Shown: in pieces, positions 1 to 13,800 of the stretch | Position numbering within the stretch: position 1 is the stretch's first letter | Layout: each line of letters begins with the position of its first letter | Source of the DNA: Elysia chlorotica | Lineage: Eukaryota; Mollusca; Gastropoda; Plakobranchidae | Reading direction: 5' to 3' | NCBI GenBank assembly: GCA_003991915.1 | Contig: RQTK01000002.1 | Coordinates: forward strand, 1,428,561-1,492,560 | Length of the DNA: 64,000 nt | Program-made: the position numbers and the translations under genes | Notes under the pieces: model-generated | What the model saw: only the letters and a program-made list of their open reading frames with translations | Databases searched by the model: none | Told to the model about the DNA's origin: nothing

Positions 1-243
1 AACGAGGCCCTGAATGCAAAACAATTAAAAAGCTGATCGCAGAGTAAAATTGTTGTTGAAAATGTATGTATCATACATCTTAATTTTTCGAATAAGGTCC
101 TTCATGTCGATTGAAAATACATTCATTCCAAAGGGATCAATCAATATTTTATAAATCAATAATTGGTGCTATGTAAACCACATTTTGCCTAGTAACTATA
201 ATAGTGTATACTCTTTAATTTCATTTAAAATGTAACAACGTAC
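1..243 (-). other. FCHO intron 22 (5' part), nothing coding seen
   Basis: AT-rich sequence left of the exon 22 donor. No open segment here continues the muHD, so the next exon lies outside the window. Confidence 0.7.
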
Positions 244-440
244 TTGCTGGCATCATGCCCTTTGAAATAGGCATGAACCGTCTCAGTAAAGGCCACTGCA
301 AGGGGCACAGTATCAGACATGCCGATTGTTAAAGGACTGGGTCCTCTGGAAGAGCCGTATGGCATGGAAGTGGTGTTGAAAGTACCCATACTTCCGTTGC
401 TATCAGATCGAGACATAGGTGCAGGGCCGTTCACCTTTGA
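244..440 (-). CDS. FCHO2: FCHO coding exon 22 (start of mu-homology domain; gene continues off the left edge)
   Basis: Residues 607-671. Disordered serine-rich linker, then [20 protein letters not shown] and [14 protein letters not shown]. The muHD starts at about residue 650. RGPSP and the [14 protein letters not shown] motif are diagnostic. CCCTAG acceptor, GTACGT donor. At least 140-160 further residues are expected beyond position 1. Confidence 0.96.
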
Positions 441-2706
441 CTAGGGAAGACAAACAAAATTTTGCTAAATATTTTAAAAGTTATGCATGTGGGTGTTGGA
501 GTTACTGTTAAGATCCAATTATTAAGAAATTTTTTCTTTGATTAATATCTTTCAGAACTTGGTGAAGCATAATTAACAATGAAAGGAATCAATCTTTATG
601 ATTGGATTTTAAGCATGTTGAATTTGGTATACAACAAACAGTGGAGCAAAAAATGTTCGTGATAAGAACAAACACTGCATTTTGAGGGAAAAATTATCTC
701 CTGAGCTAATTTTGATAGCTAGTTCATTACCTGAATTGGAGTAATGATTCCTCTGTTGCGTGAAGGTGGTCGAGTGATTGGAGGGGGAAGCCCTGAGGCA
801 CTGGTGGGAGACATAATCCCTGCATTGCCAGTAGGAGCAGATGATGGAGGCTTGATCAAAGCAGGCACATTAGACATGGGAGACAAGGGGTTGTTAGAGG
901 TTATAAGCGGAGAGCCTCCGTTGCTCTGACCAAGCAAATCAATTGTATCTGGAAAGAAAGAAAATTAAAGGGTGGATAGTTCATCTTGTTAACAGGATGG
1001 CAAACTGCATGGACTACATATATAGAAGTCAACTGTACATTTGTAAAGAAATATAAGGTGGTTAGACGGTCTATGACAATTTAATTTTTAATTTGCCACT
1101 CAAGAATTGCAAGTGACAGAATATTGGCTTGAGCTCTCTGGTGTCAGATAAATTGTGCTTTAATAAACCTGTATCCTAACAGGAGCCTAATAATAATCTT
1201 CAGGACTGAGATCATTGCCTTTTGGCTTGGAAAAAAAAAGTTAAATTTACTTGTGTGCTAACATGCAGTAGGAACTGTTGCAGCCATGACAGTCTAAGCA
1301 TCTGAAGTGGGTTATTGGTACCAAGCCAGATATTTTTAGAATAAATAAAACAAGCCTATCAAACCTAGTACTTGAATACTTGAACATGTGTATCTATGAA
1401 CACCATTGCTTTTTCTATTATTTCTTTGCAAAACATTTTATTTCATTAAATCAGAATATGTTTATTTCATTAAATCAGAATATCTCAAATAGAATCAGAT
1501 ACATAATTTTTTGTTTTAATTACAAGAACAAAAACAAAAATTGTAAGAGAAAAGAGATTTATTAACATCTCAGAATTGTTCCTAATGACTTTGATCTGAA
1601 AATCAAGGAACACCACACATTTGTTATGCCCTCGCTTAGTTTACCCTCTAACTCAAAATACAGATTTTCCCTAACTTAATTCAACTGTAACTGAAGTATG
1701 GAGCCACAGTCTAATTTGTATAACATGACCCCCATCCCCCACCTTTTTTAAAAAAATGACGCAAAACTAGTTTAGTGCAAAGAGTACTTCATCTGTTGAC
1801 TGTCAAATACAAGAAGTCGCACCTGTCCATGGTAACCACCAAAGATCATAGAAAAAAGTGGTCGCCATGGACAGGTGGTCGCCTTCGGCAATAAAGGTCA
1901 ACTGAGTGCTTGCAATATTTTCCTAACACCTTAAAGGCGAGTACTGGGATTACTAAAATCAGCCATTTTTCAGTTTACAAATGCACTGGATCACATGGTC
2001 AGCGGTAGTTAACAAAGCCAGCATGATTTCAAGGCCTTCAGTGACACTTAGGAGTGGTTCTTTGTGACTCAGGTAATTAACCATGCCAGGGAAAAAGTGT
2101 CAAAATGTCTATCTGCAGCAGCAGGTTTCGTGGTCCAATGCGTCAGAGGTGGATATTGACATCACTTTCCTCTCTTGATCTCTCAATACCCAGATTTAGA
2201 TCTAGACTACTCCATTCATTCCATTCTCTGTCTGTCTGTCCGTCTATTCCGATCTATTTCCCGTGATTTATTCTTTCTGTCTATCCCTCGTTCTCTATGG
2301 ATCTTAATTTGATCTAGACTCAAGATTTTGATCTAAGCTCTAAGCCTAGGCTCGCAATCTAGATCTACACAAAAATAGTCCTCACAATTTTATTAATAAT
2401 TTGTTTGTTTATTTTAATCTCTCTCCCTTTTCCTCTATCTCTTTGCCAACCTCTTTTTTCCATCTGTCACTCTATCTCTGTCTTTCCATCTCTCTCTCTT
2501 TCTTGGTTCTCTTTCTATATCAGATCTAGACTAAGACAAGAGTAGTCTTCATAATTTACTCCCCTTCTCTCTCCCTCTCTGTATCTTATTTAAAAATTTT
2601 AAGGGACTCTTTCAGAATTCTCTCTCAAGCTTTAACCCCCCCCCCCCTCTTTCTCCCTCAAGTTCTTTCCCTCCATTAATCCCTTCCTCCTTTCTCTCTC
2701 TCTCCC

Positions 2707-2799
<93 letters not shown>

Positions 2800-4865
2800 A
2801 TCTTACTTTCTCTCACACACTCTCCTATCTTACTCTCCCTAAATCTCTCTCTCTTTCTCTATCTCCATCCCTCTCGCTCTCTTAGATCTAGATAGAATAT
2901 AGTATGTGTGTGTGAGGTAGAGCGAGAGCCCGATGTCCCTGATTTGTGCTATTATATAAAAAGGTAGATCTGGAATTTTTTAAAGGTATTTTTCCCGTGA
3001 TAGAGATAGGCTTTTAATGAAAATGGTCGAACAATAATTGCACTTTGTGGGATTAGAACCCTCGACTTATAGATGCAGTGGCACCAAATCGCCTTGCCAT
3101 TTAAAGCGAGCATGAATATACCACTAGACCACTAAGCTCCTTAAAAAAGAAGTTTCATGGATTCAATTGCTTACTTGAAAGGGGAGGGGATGCGACCGAG
3201 CTGGTGTTTGGTGTGTTCCAGTTTATCTCTGTTTGCATGGAGAGAGGTGAGGGGAGGGTCATGTTGTAGTTGACACCAGTTGGGGTTGATGCTGCTGAGT
3301 TGGAATCAACATCTAGACTCAGAAGGTCTTGACTAGGTTTACTAGAAAAAAGAAATGAAATGAAAAAAAATATACTTTCATTTTGCAACACCTTCTTCCA
3401 CATTTTTAAATTTCATGAAAAAAAACACTAGCACTGTACCTAATTGTGCATACTATGGCTGGATAAGGATTTATAGTCCATGAAATTTGAACTCAGCGAC
3501 AGATTTCTGAAGTTGGTTGAGTTATGATGACAAAAAAAAAAAAAAAAAAGGGGGGGGGGGGGGGGAGTCACAATTGTAATATTTTCACTCACTCTAAAGT
3601 GTCTGATTCAGACTGAGACCGTTTCATCTTTTTATCCACCGGTGTCTGGCTTCTCTTTCTCTGATAAAAAATAGAGAGAAAAAATGATAATTTAGGTGGC
3701 AAGGATAAAATTTTAAGATTGATCAAGAGAAATACTTGTACAAAAAAAAAGAAAAAATAGTTTAAACTAAATTGGACATAAAGGAAATAGTTTGCCACAT
3801 AAAAATGTTCAATCTAATGAGATGTTCTTCACTAAACTTTAAACCCTAATAACGTACATTTTTCGACAGAAGAATCATAGTAAACCTTCAACCCCTATCC
3901 GTAGCTGCCAACTTTTGAAAAGCAAATACAGATTTTGATCACAATAAATCAATTTAAGTCCCAGCTAACCTGGCATATGTAGATGATGTAGCCTATTAAA
4001 GTAAGTTTTCAATATCGGTTTAAACAGGAGATAAGTTTATGTTGAAAAGCTAAAGCTGTTACTTATTTATTAGGTAAAGTACCATAACTTTAAACAAATT
4101 CACCATGTGTTCATATGCTGCGTAATGTCACTCCTACCACCTGTGATAGTTATGATGAAATTTCTTTTAGTAAAATTTTCATATTTTGCGACAGTTTAAC
4201 TTTAGACTTACCCATTTGGATAGGCCTATTATAAAGACACTCCGGTCTAAAAATAAAATGACTATAGTTTACTATGTCAGAAACTGAGAACATGTTTTTT
4301 TCCTTCAGTTACAGTGGAGACTTTGAATTTTTAGATCTAGGTATACTTTATCCTACTCTTTAGCCTATACTGATAGAGTACATATAACTTTACAAATTGT
4401 ACATGTACTATAAGATAAACGATGGTGTATTCTGGATGTAGCGTTCTCCGTATACGAATTCAGAGGCTTTCTAAGTCACTAACTGTGCTTAAAATAGTAC
4501 GATATAAAAGGTAGCTTCATGTAGTTCCAACACATTAGCGGCAGGCTGGAATTATTATTAAGAACAGCAATAATCTGTTTGAAATAGAACATCTAGATAA
4601 GATCTATATAATCTGCCAAAAGCAAGGTCAAAGACAGAGCGTCGAGAACGACAGAAGGTGAAGGCATTATAATAAATTATAGGTCTGACCGGAAAATCAA
4701 ATTGTGTCTAGGTAACTGGAGTGATGGAGTTAAAACTTTTATTGTTTTAAAATTCGTCCTATTGGCACCTGTGGCTTTTTCCATTTATTGTCGCACAGCC
4801 CAGAGCGCTCACCTGACCACACATCAGTCAGCAGGCTTCCTCAGGGATAGGCCCTAGTTCACAAG

Positions 4866-4898
<33 letters not shown>

Positions 4899-7800
4899 GG
4901 AGAGAGAGGGAGAGACTAGAGAGTATTCCTGTACAAGGGATAGAGATATGGAGAGATGGAGGTGACAGAGACAAAAAGATATGGGCGGACATACTCAAGA
5001 GGTCAAATCCACACTAAATACGTATTTTACATACTGATTGGCAGCTGTGCCTATCTACTTGTATCACTGCCATATAAATCAAGATAGCTACTTACAGCAG
5101 CTGAGGGTGAGAGCCTCAATCCCTCTATTGATGCTTTGATGTCCTCCACCGTGCCAGATGCAGGACCTGTAGTTGGGCTCAAGGGTCGAATTTCCACTTT
5201 AATTTTCCGCCGACTCTCATCTCCATCTAATTTGAGAACCAAAGAAGGTACTCAAAGCTAATAGCAAACAATAATTTCCTGAACAATGAATTTTATATCT
5301 TAAAAGAACTTTCTTAATCGGTAGTTTGCTTGAAGATCCATTAAAAAAAACATGAATTATATAATATAAAAAAATTAAAAAATACAACAGTTTCTTGTAT
5401 AACAAATGTAAACTAATTTCATTGTAAAAACACAAAAAGTATGAGTATATGCAGTTTCAATTTACACTTAAAGTCAATGAATCCAACCAACCTGAATCAG
5501 AATCACTGTCGCTGGAATACCAGCTATTTTTGTCACCATTGTCTGGCAAATGTCAAGGAAAGCATAAATATCCACAGTCCAACAAAACCACAAATCAACC
5601 AAAGTATACAGATAAAACGTTTAGAATAGATTTTTAATCCAGAAAAACACAGCACAAAAGAGAGTTCAGAAATAACGATGGATTGGCAAGGAACACATTT
5701 TTTTCTCAAAACATACATAATATTTTTTAAATAAAGGATACTGTCTGCGTTTTCTGGTCTCACCCTGTATCCTTCGTCGTCAACCTCGACACTCTGTGAA
5801 GACAAATTTCAAACATTAGAAAATGGTCAAATAAAATGTCTGTGAGATCATTTCAACGGTAGTTAATAGTGGACAAGGGATTCTAGTTTTGAAATGCACT
5901 TAAAAGCATAAATCTCAGATAGAGAAGAAGAAAAAAGATTTTGAATTTAAAAAATTTTCATTTGGATTCGTTTTCTTGTTTGGGATGGCTATATTTATAT
6001 GTATTAAAAAAAATAAAAGCTGAAATATTCATTTTTGATCATGACAAATGGCTAAGCTTGAACACCAATAATAGTTTTCCAATTGAGCACATCATTTACC
6101 TTTCATAAAGTATTAGATAATACCAATAGTTCAGGTCATTTACAACTGAATATGATTGACTTGATAAAATAAATTGACAAAATTTATATTTATAAACAGA
6201 GGCGTCAACTGGGTATAAAAAAATCCTGAAATTTTCCTAGATCTTCTCCATATCATGTTATCGACATTAAGTCTATACAAAAGTCATTCTCATATATTTA
6301 TACAGAAGTCATTCTCATATATTTATACAAGAGTCATTCTCATATATTTTATAAGATTTGAAAAGAAAAAGAAAGTATCGATAAACAGAGACCAAAAAAA
6401 TGTAATAATTACTTGAAAAATAATTCATACACAAACCTTTCCAGAAATTGGTCCTAAAACCAGGAAAAATTGTTGAAAGTTGTGGATTAAAAAAAAAAAA
6501 AAGATTTTTCTTAGCTTAGGCAGAGTGCTGAAACTCTAAAGATAACAGGATTTTTTTTTACTTATCTTGAAATGTTGCTCGTTTGTATTAACTTTCAATC
6601 AGAAAAGTTGAAAAACTTAAAATCAAGGTTTTGCTAGATTATACAAAACACACTCACACAAATTCTCAATAAGTATCATTTTTCAAACCACTTGATTTTT
6701 AATTTGTTTATGTGCTGGTGTTAAATATATTTTTTGTGTATCAAATTAAAATAAAAAAAGCTTCACTTACACCATCTTGACTTTCGGCATCACTAAAAAA
6801 AATAAAAGACAGGGAGGGGGGTCACAATCTACTTTCATGAACAGTAAAGATGTAAAATATTAACAATGTTCAATAAGCAACATTTTAATAATACAAAATA
6901 ATAAAAGTTCTTGTTAATTTTTTGCGTCCGCTGATTTGGATCTTCATTGGCTGTGCCTTATTGTACAATATCTTTTCTATTCTTCACATATCAATTAAAT
7001 ATTGTATAGTGTGAACAATTCTTATTTTTTTTCTTTAAACTGTGCTCTTAAAATTTTTTTTGCCATAATATGTATATGAAAACTCTGATGCTATCAAATA
7101 TGTTTTTTTTCTACGAAATACTCAATTCGCATGAAAAGTCTGAAGTTAATGACTTTATTAGCTATAGTTCTATGATAAGCAAACAAGCCCAAAATATGAT
7201 CATATTTTATTTATATTTCTTATACTTACACTGATTCTACATCTTTGTCCTTTTTGCTGCTTTTTTTCTTTTTCTCTTTCTTTTTATTTTTATTTTTCAG
7301 AAACCCTGAGAAAAGTAAAAAATAATGTTTGTGTTCAGAAAACAAAAAGAGAGAAATTTAAAGAAAAAAATTCAATTTTTAAAAGTATATGAAGAAAACT
7401 TGGTTTAAAGAAAAAATTTACATAAGAGCCGCAACTTGAATCAATTTCCTGAAAATGAAAAGAAACAAAAATTACCTAGAAAATTATGGATTTTCATCAC
7501 TTTTAGATTTGTTTAATTTATTTAGACAGCTGCAAGGCATTGATAATAAATAAATATATAACACAACATATTTTAGAAATGAAATATCATGTTATAGGCT
7601 AATATCTGTTTGAGTAAAAAACGATTTTAATTGGAAAGAAACTGCATCTAGTAAATCATACCCGTTATCAGCTGTGCAAATAAGAAAATCATTTACTTTT
7701 TATCTCTTTAAACTTTTATCACCTATCAATTCAGGGCATCTAATTAGTGAAATGACCAATAAGCTTAAAACTATATCACTGTATGCCACAATTTAAAAAA

Positions 7801-10800
7801 GTGCAAATATCAATAAGTAGAAGAAAATTTAGTTCCTGCACCATATAAAAAGAAATTTAAGCAAAAATAAAAATCCACTGCACACACACAATTTATAATA
7901 AATGCATAAAAGCAGGCAGCCTACAGTGAATAAAATTTGAGATAAATAAAGATTTAAAGTTAGTTTGAGCAAAAGCTTGTAGGATGTGTATGTTGGGAAA
8001 GTTTACAAAGAAAAAAATAATTAAATATACAATGAAGTTGATTGAACTCTTTTAAAAACTCCTTTAGTTATGGGTGAACTAGAAAGTAATTTCTTCTTTT
8101 TTTTCTACTCTAAATCAAAGAGAACAAAACCTGTTAGCATGCACTCAAATCATAATTGAAAATAATGGGGAAAATCAATCATATTGCAAAATTAAAAAAA
8201 AAAAAAGAAGTTCTAAAAGTGCGTTTCTTGAACTTTGAAATAATAAAGAGTTACTGCAAACACATTTTTTTAAAACAATGATGAAAGAAGTCTAAATGCA
8301 TGCAAATGAGCTGCCTTTCATAGTGGAAAATAAGTATTATTATGAGCTCTTATGTGGTCACAACATTGGATCAGACAGAAAATTACAAAAGTTTACGCCA
8401 GATTTGTAAAACCCTTTTCTCTGTGGCTATATCAACTAAAAAGTTGTAAATTTTGTAAAACTTCCCAATGAATTGATGGGCTAGTAAAAAAGACCCCAGA
8501 AAGACAAATGAATGAAAATTCAAGGGGATTTTTGCTTAGATTATGACTTCGAAGGTGAAGATTATGTATGTGCATATCATTTTAGTTGAAAAAAAAAGAT
8601 TTGTAGCTTAAAATGCGAACTGGTCGAGATTATAAAAATAAATAGATGGGAAACCTCAAAGAAATGATGTCTGATAATTTGAATTTCTCATGAACCAAAT
8701 TCTGCAATAGGAAAGCTTTTTTTTTCTCCTCTTTCACTCCATTAGAATGTGACTTATATGTCTTTCTCATTTAATTATCTCAATTTGAAGCTGGCAACAC
8801 CAATAGGCCATACCAAAGTACAATATATACCATTCAATGCCTATTGCTGCCAATATATGCTTTTAGAAGAAATGGGGTTATGAGAAGGTTGCTACGGAAA
8901 GAAAACGCTGAGAAACTTCCATAAAGACAATTTTTGTTAAAAAGTAAACAGCTGCCTATGTTTTTTAAACTTTTGTGGTTCAGGTATTCCCTTTCTGTAA
9001 TTTGAGTCCTCTTATTTCAAAGTTTTGATCCAATTCCAATCTATTTGAATTATGAAATTTCCACTGTAGTAAGCTGATTAACTAAAAAAAAAAAAATTTC
9101 ATTTTCAGCTTTTTTTCTTTTTCAGTTGAAATTATTTAAGGATTGAAATCTGGGTACATATAAAATTAATAATACTTCCTGCATATGATATCTAAAATCA
9201 TTTGGAAAACTAATTTTCCATTGTTCTTGTGGATTGCTCATTGACCAATTCTATATACACATTTTCAAATTTGCAATTATTCTTTCATTGGGGACTTAAA
9301 TGTTTCACAATAACAACACCACATCATCATTCAATGAAATACAAAAAATTCCCAAATAAAAGTTATCTGCAATTTTTGACAATAAGAATAAGTACACAAT
9401 AGTTTTCGAGTGTGATTTCACACACCAAGATTTACTGGGAAAAGCAACTGGCAATACAGCATATTACAACATTTAAAAGAATACATCAAGGATGAATGTA
9501 AGGTTTTTAAAAAAAAGAACACAAAGCAATCTGACAAAGGCTCAGAAACACCAACAGTATCAGCAACAAAAAAATCAAGCACTATGCAAAGAACAGAGAA
9601 AAGGGATAAAGTATATGAAAAAAAATATCCCATGTCTACATGGTGGTCGCAAAAGATGAGTTTGATTACATGTTCGAGAGACGCGCAGTTTGACGCTGCG
9701 GCTCAAAGGCCCAGGCTGGTCAGACAAAACTGGGCTGGGGGTTCCACTGGCGTCTGAAAACATTACATAGCATAAGTCAACTTAAGACAGGGGAAGAAAA
9801 GCAATGCCAAGATAGATGCTTTCAAATTTTGCAGAAGGTAATAAAATAAAGCCTGCATGTTGTGATAAATACATGCTAAATAATTTAGACTGTATCAGAG
9901 GAATAACTACAAAAAAATTTTTACTGTCCTCCTCTTCACTACCTCAAACTTCCAAATATCTAGAATTACAATCACACTGGCTCAAGTTTTTCTAAATAAA
10001 TGATAAGCTTCAAAACCTAGGTTTTCTTTGTCTTTCATTAAATCACCTTTTTTGAAACTGACTGAGTTTGACATTTTCAAGGTGAAAAGTAGGGAAAAAA
10101 AACAACTATAACCCAACAAGCTAAATAAAAAAAAATATCCTCATCTATTCTGTTTACATGTTAATTGCAATCACTAAACTGTCTGTATTTTGTAGTCTTC
10201 CACAGGCCCATTCTATTTAAGCAGTCTAGATTGGCCCAATTTGTCAGTATAGATCTAGACCTAGCTTGCATCTTTATGTCTTCATCCCCTCAACTACAGC
10301 CATCACTCTAACGTTCTATATATCTCTCTCTCTTTTTCATGTTTTATCTGTCTCCTGCCCCACATTTTTTGTCCTGTGTTTCTCTTACATTTTCTAGTCA
10401 TTTTTGCTCCTAGACATCTTTTCCTCTAATACTTTTTCCTTATCTCAACCGTATTTTACCTTGCGTTCTTTCTAACCAAAAAATGTTTCCTTATGGTGTC
10501 CCTAGATCCTCCGTACACTAAGTTAAAAAAGATGGCCCTTCAAGAAAGGCACTCCCTGTGCAATGCGGCCTGACTAACAGACTCTATAACCGGTGACCTG
10601 ACCATTCCTTCAACCCCTACCGCTCTCATAGTCTTACTTACGTTGATTACTCATAAATTTACTCAATAGACACATTGTTAGTCTCTTCAGTACCCACTTT
10701 GTACCAGTAAATATTTCTCCCTCCCCACCCGCCCTCCAATATATACCCTTATTTCTCCTAAATTTATTCTTTGATGACAAAGAGGCGCTATGGGCAGGGT

Positions 10801-13800
10801 TTTATCTGTTTATGTCATATTATAGGCTGCCTGCAGTTGCTTTGAGCAGGTGGTCACTATGGGCAGTAACAAAATAAAGGAAAAAAGTAAGGAATTCAAT
10901 GAAAAGTGGTCGCCATGGACAGGTGGTCAGCCGGGATAGGTTCGACTGTACATGAACTTTACTTTGAGTTTCATCAGCTCAGCCTTGACCTAGGTAGAAA
11001 TAAGCTCTTGTGTTTGAATTTTATCTACTTACTTTTTTTTAAAAATCAGGTCTAGATTCTAAAACCTAGAAAACCAGTAGCGATGTATCATAAAAGTGAG
11101 AGGTTAGCACTTAACTCAAGTCTAGATCTAAATGACTAGCTTTCGATCTAGACATAGAATCTAGTGCGAATTTGAATAGACGATACACGGTCGACGATCA
11201 GATTAGAGCCTAGAGATCTAATCTAGACTAGAAAAAAAATCATGGAAGAAAAACTAGAATTCCGATTAGCCAAATGGACGCCTGCTTTTGACAATAAGTT
11301 TTCTCTTCACTTTTCCTGTCACTAGTTTCAGCTTTTTTTCCTGATCATTTGGATTACGCACTTGAAAAGGTAAACGGTACATATAAACACAGTGTCGACT
11401 GTAAAATCACTCGATCAGCTTAGCAGTTAGCTAGCCCTGGAACGGTGGCAGATAAAAACGATCACCAAGATCAATAAATAAATCATAACATCGGAAAAGA
11501 GGAGAGGAATAAAAAAAAAAACTTTATCACTATCAATAATGTAATATCACCATTTTGTTTATGGACGTTACCGACGGCTATCGGTAAGGCAACAGTACGG
11601 CTCAGTGTTTAAAATAGATCTACAATACAACGACAAGCCAAACGATCCGAACCGTCGTGGAATTATAAACTCGAATATTTCCGCGGGATTACAAAACAGA
11701 TGATTGTGAAGGAAAGAAAGAAAAACCACGGAAAGGCGGAAAATACCAAGGAAACGAGGACATTCCTCCTTTGGCATGCAAAACGCGGATTTCCGCTGAC
11801 CGCGGAAAATCATCATCACCTATTAAGTAGTAAAAAAAAGTAATGCAATGACTTTTCTTTTCCTATCTTCAGGAGGTAACTTCAATTTAAGATGAAATAC
11901 AAATAATATGTAAATTGTTTAACCTGAGCTATATCTTCTATAACATCAAACCAGGATTTTGATCCTGTCACTTGAAATGAAATATTTATAGTTTTATTAT
12001 AAAGGAAATCTCCAATGTGGATTATGCTGACAAAAAACTATTTGTGATTTTAAATGAAGATAATTTCAACAAATCAAATTTGTATACGCTTGTGTCCAGC
12101 ACCCTGGAGCAAGGGGAAAATTGAGACAAAGTTATTGCAAAGCACAAGCATAATTTTTTTTTCAAAACTTAGTTTAGCCCTTTTATTAAAAAGCATCAAA
12201 AATAAATATCACAAAAATTAACTAAATCATAAAATGTTTTTTTTAAATACCATTTTATTACAAACGACTAAACAATGAAGAAATATTAATGAGGCAATAA
12301 AAATTTAAGGGGGAAAAAAAAAAAAAGAATTGACTAAGGACCAAGCAAAATAATCCCACTATCAAACTTTTGTAATACTGGATAATTAGTTATAAGATCT
12401 GAAAACAAAAGCAGATACAAGTTTCAGCATTTTAATTTGACTTCATGAGATATATCTTTTGAGTTTAAAATAGAAGAAATTATAGTTTGAAATTAGTGCA
12501 AGAAGAATCTTTATGAAGCATAGAAAGTACATGACGCCCTCTTCCCTTAAAATGCTTTACGGCTAAATTCTCTATTTGGAGGATAATGAGGAGTAAAGCA
12601 GACTTTTCATTTAAGTTCCATTACCAGGGAGCAAAATCAATTAACCCTAATGACGAAAAAACTAAATAAAACAGGTTCTCAAACTCTTAAAACATGATGC
12701 AGCCGCCACTTCATATTCAAGGTACCCATTATCTTTAAAAATTTATTTCAGCTGAAGGATATTAAGAACAGTGTTCAAAAATGTTCATGAAAATTTAACA
12801 GCGCAAAATCCCTCAAAAAAAAATTCTGCGTTTGAAGAGTTAATAGGGTAAAAAATTAAGAAAGAGGAAAGGAGCGACGATAAAGATCACTATCTACAAA
12901 GGAGTATATTTGTGTAAAGGCTTAGGAAAATGACAGAAAAGTCAGAATTTTACTTTCCCTTGTGTTGATTTATTTCTAAACTTTAGTTTGTATCTTTATG
13001 ATTTCTTAAAAAGAACTTTTTTTTCAAATAGAATTTTTGTTTAGGCTAACTCTTACAGACTCAGAAACTATAAAAAAAAAAAATATTCCGACAGTTCTGA
13101 GCTTTTCAAAGGCGTCTACACGTTTGTGAGGACCCAGGATGAATAAGATGAAATCATAGCTTTTTTTTTATATATGTGATGCAACCACGATGAATCAGGC
13201 ACAAGTCGGAAATTTTACTTTTGGAGTTATCGATGTATTAAAAAGAATTATATGCACTTTAAGAGGTTAAAAGAATCAGAACTCTGTCATTTCTAGAACC
13301 AGAGATATCCAACTTAATTTGAAAATGAAAAGGGTAAAAATATAAAGAATACTTTAAGCTTAAGATGGCTTTAGCTCAAAACTTATATTTTCGACTTGTG
13401 CCTTATTCACCCTGGTTGCCTCACATAATAATTTCCATCACATGTGGCAGTACATTTTTAAACTTTAAATTACTCTTAAAAATTATTTGTAAATATTCGA
13501 GAATAATTATTTTCTTTTGAAGAAAAATGTACAAAGCAAAAAATAGTCTAAATCACTGCGACAAAAAATTATTTTGAGCTAATTTGCATTATTTACTCTG
13601 GATGCCTCACAATTGTGTTGAACTCAAAGGTTATGTATGTAAAAAACCATATTAGGCATTCTCTTTACCAGTGAAAGGTGCTGGATCTGTAAGAGAAATA
13701 AACATAACCTAGTAATACAAAAATGTCTTTGACATGCAGTTCCCATGACTAACAATAACTGACAGGTAAAAATTTTCTCAAAGCTTGAAATGAAAAGTCT

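Larger units (their letters stand above)
949..3174 (-). other. FCHO intron 20: repeat-rich intron
   Basis: No coding sequence seen. Holds an inverted-repeat unit (1820-1877), a C/T-rich zone with TCTAGATCTAGA-type palindromes (2200-2890), a CTGT/CT microsatellite and a tRNA-derived segment (3048-3141). Confidence 0.7.

Noticed and set aside
2612-2800. Open frame rich in RERERE and TDRQTDRQ
   Set aside because: Translation of the CTGT/CT microsatellite.
3048-3141. Functional tRNA gene on the minus strand
   Set aside because: A and B boxes are recognisable but spacing is too long and I could not fold acceptor and anticodon arms; a SINE head fits better.
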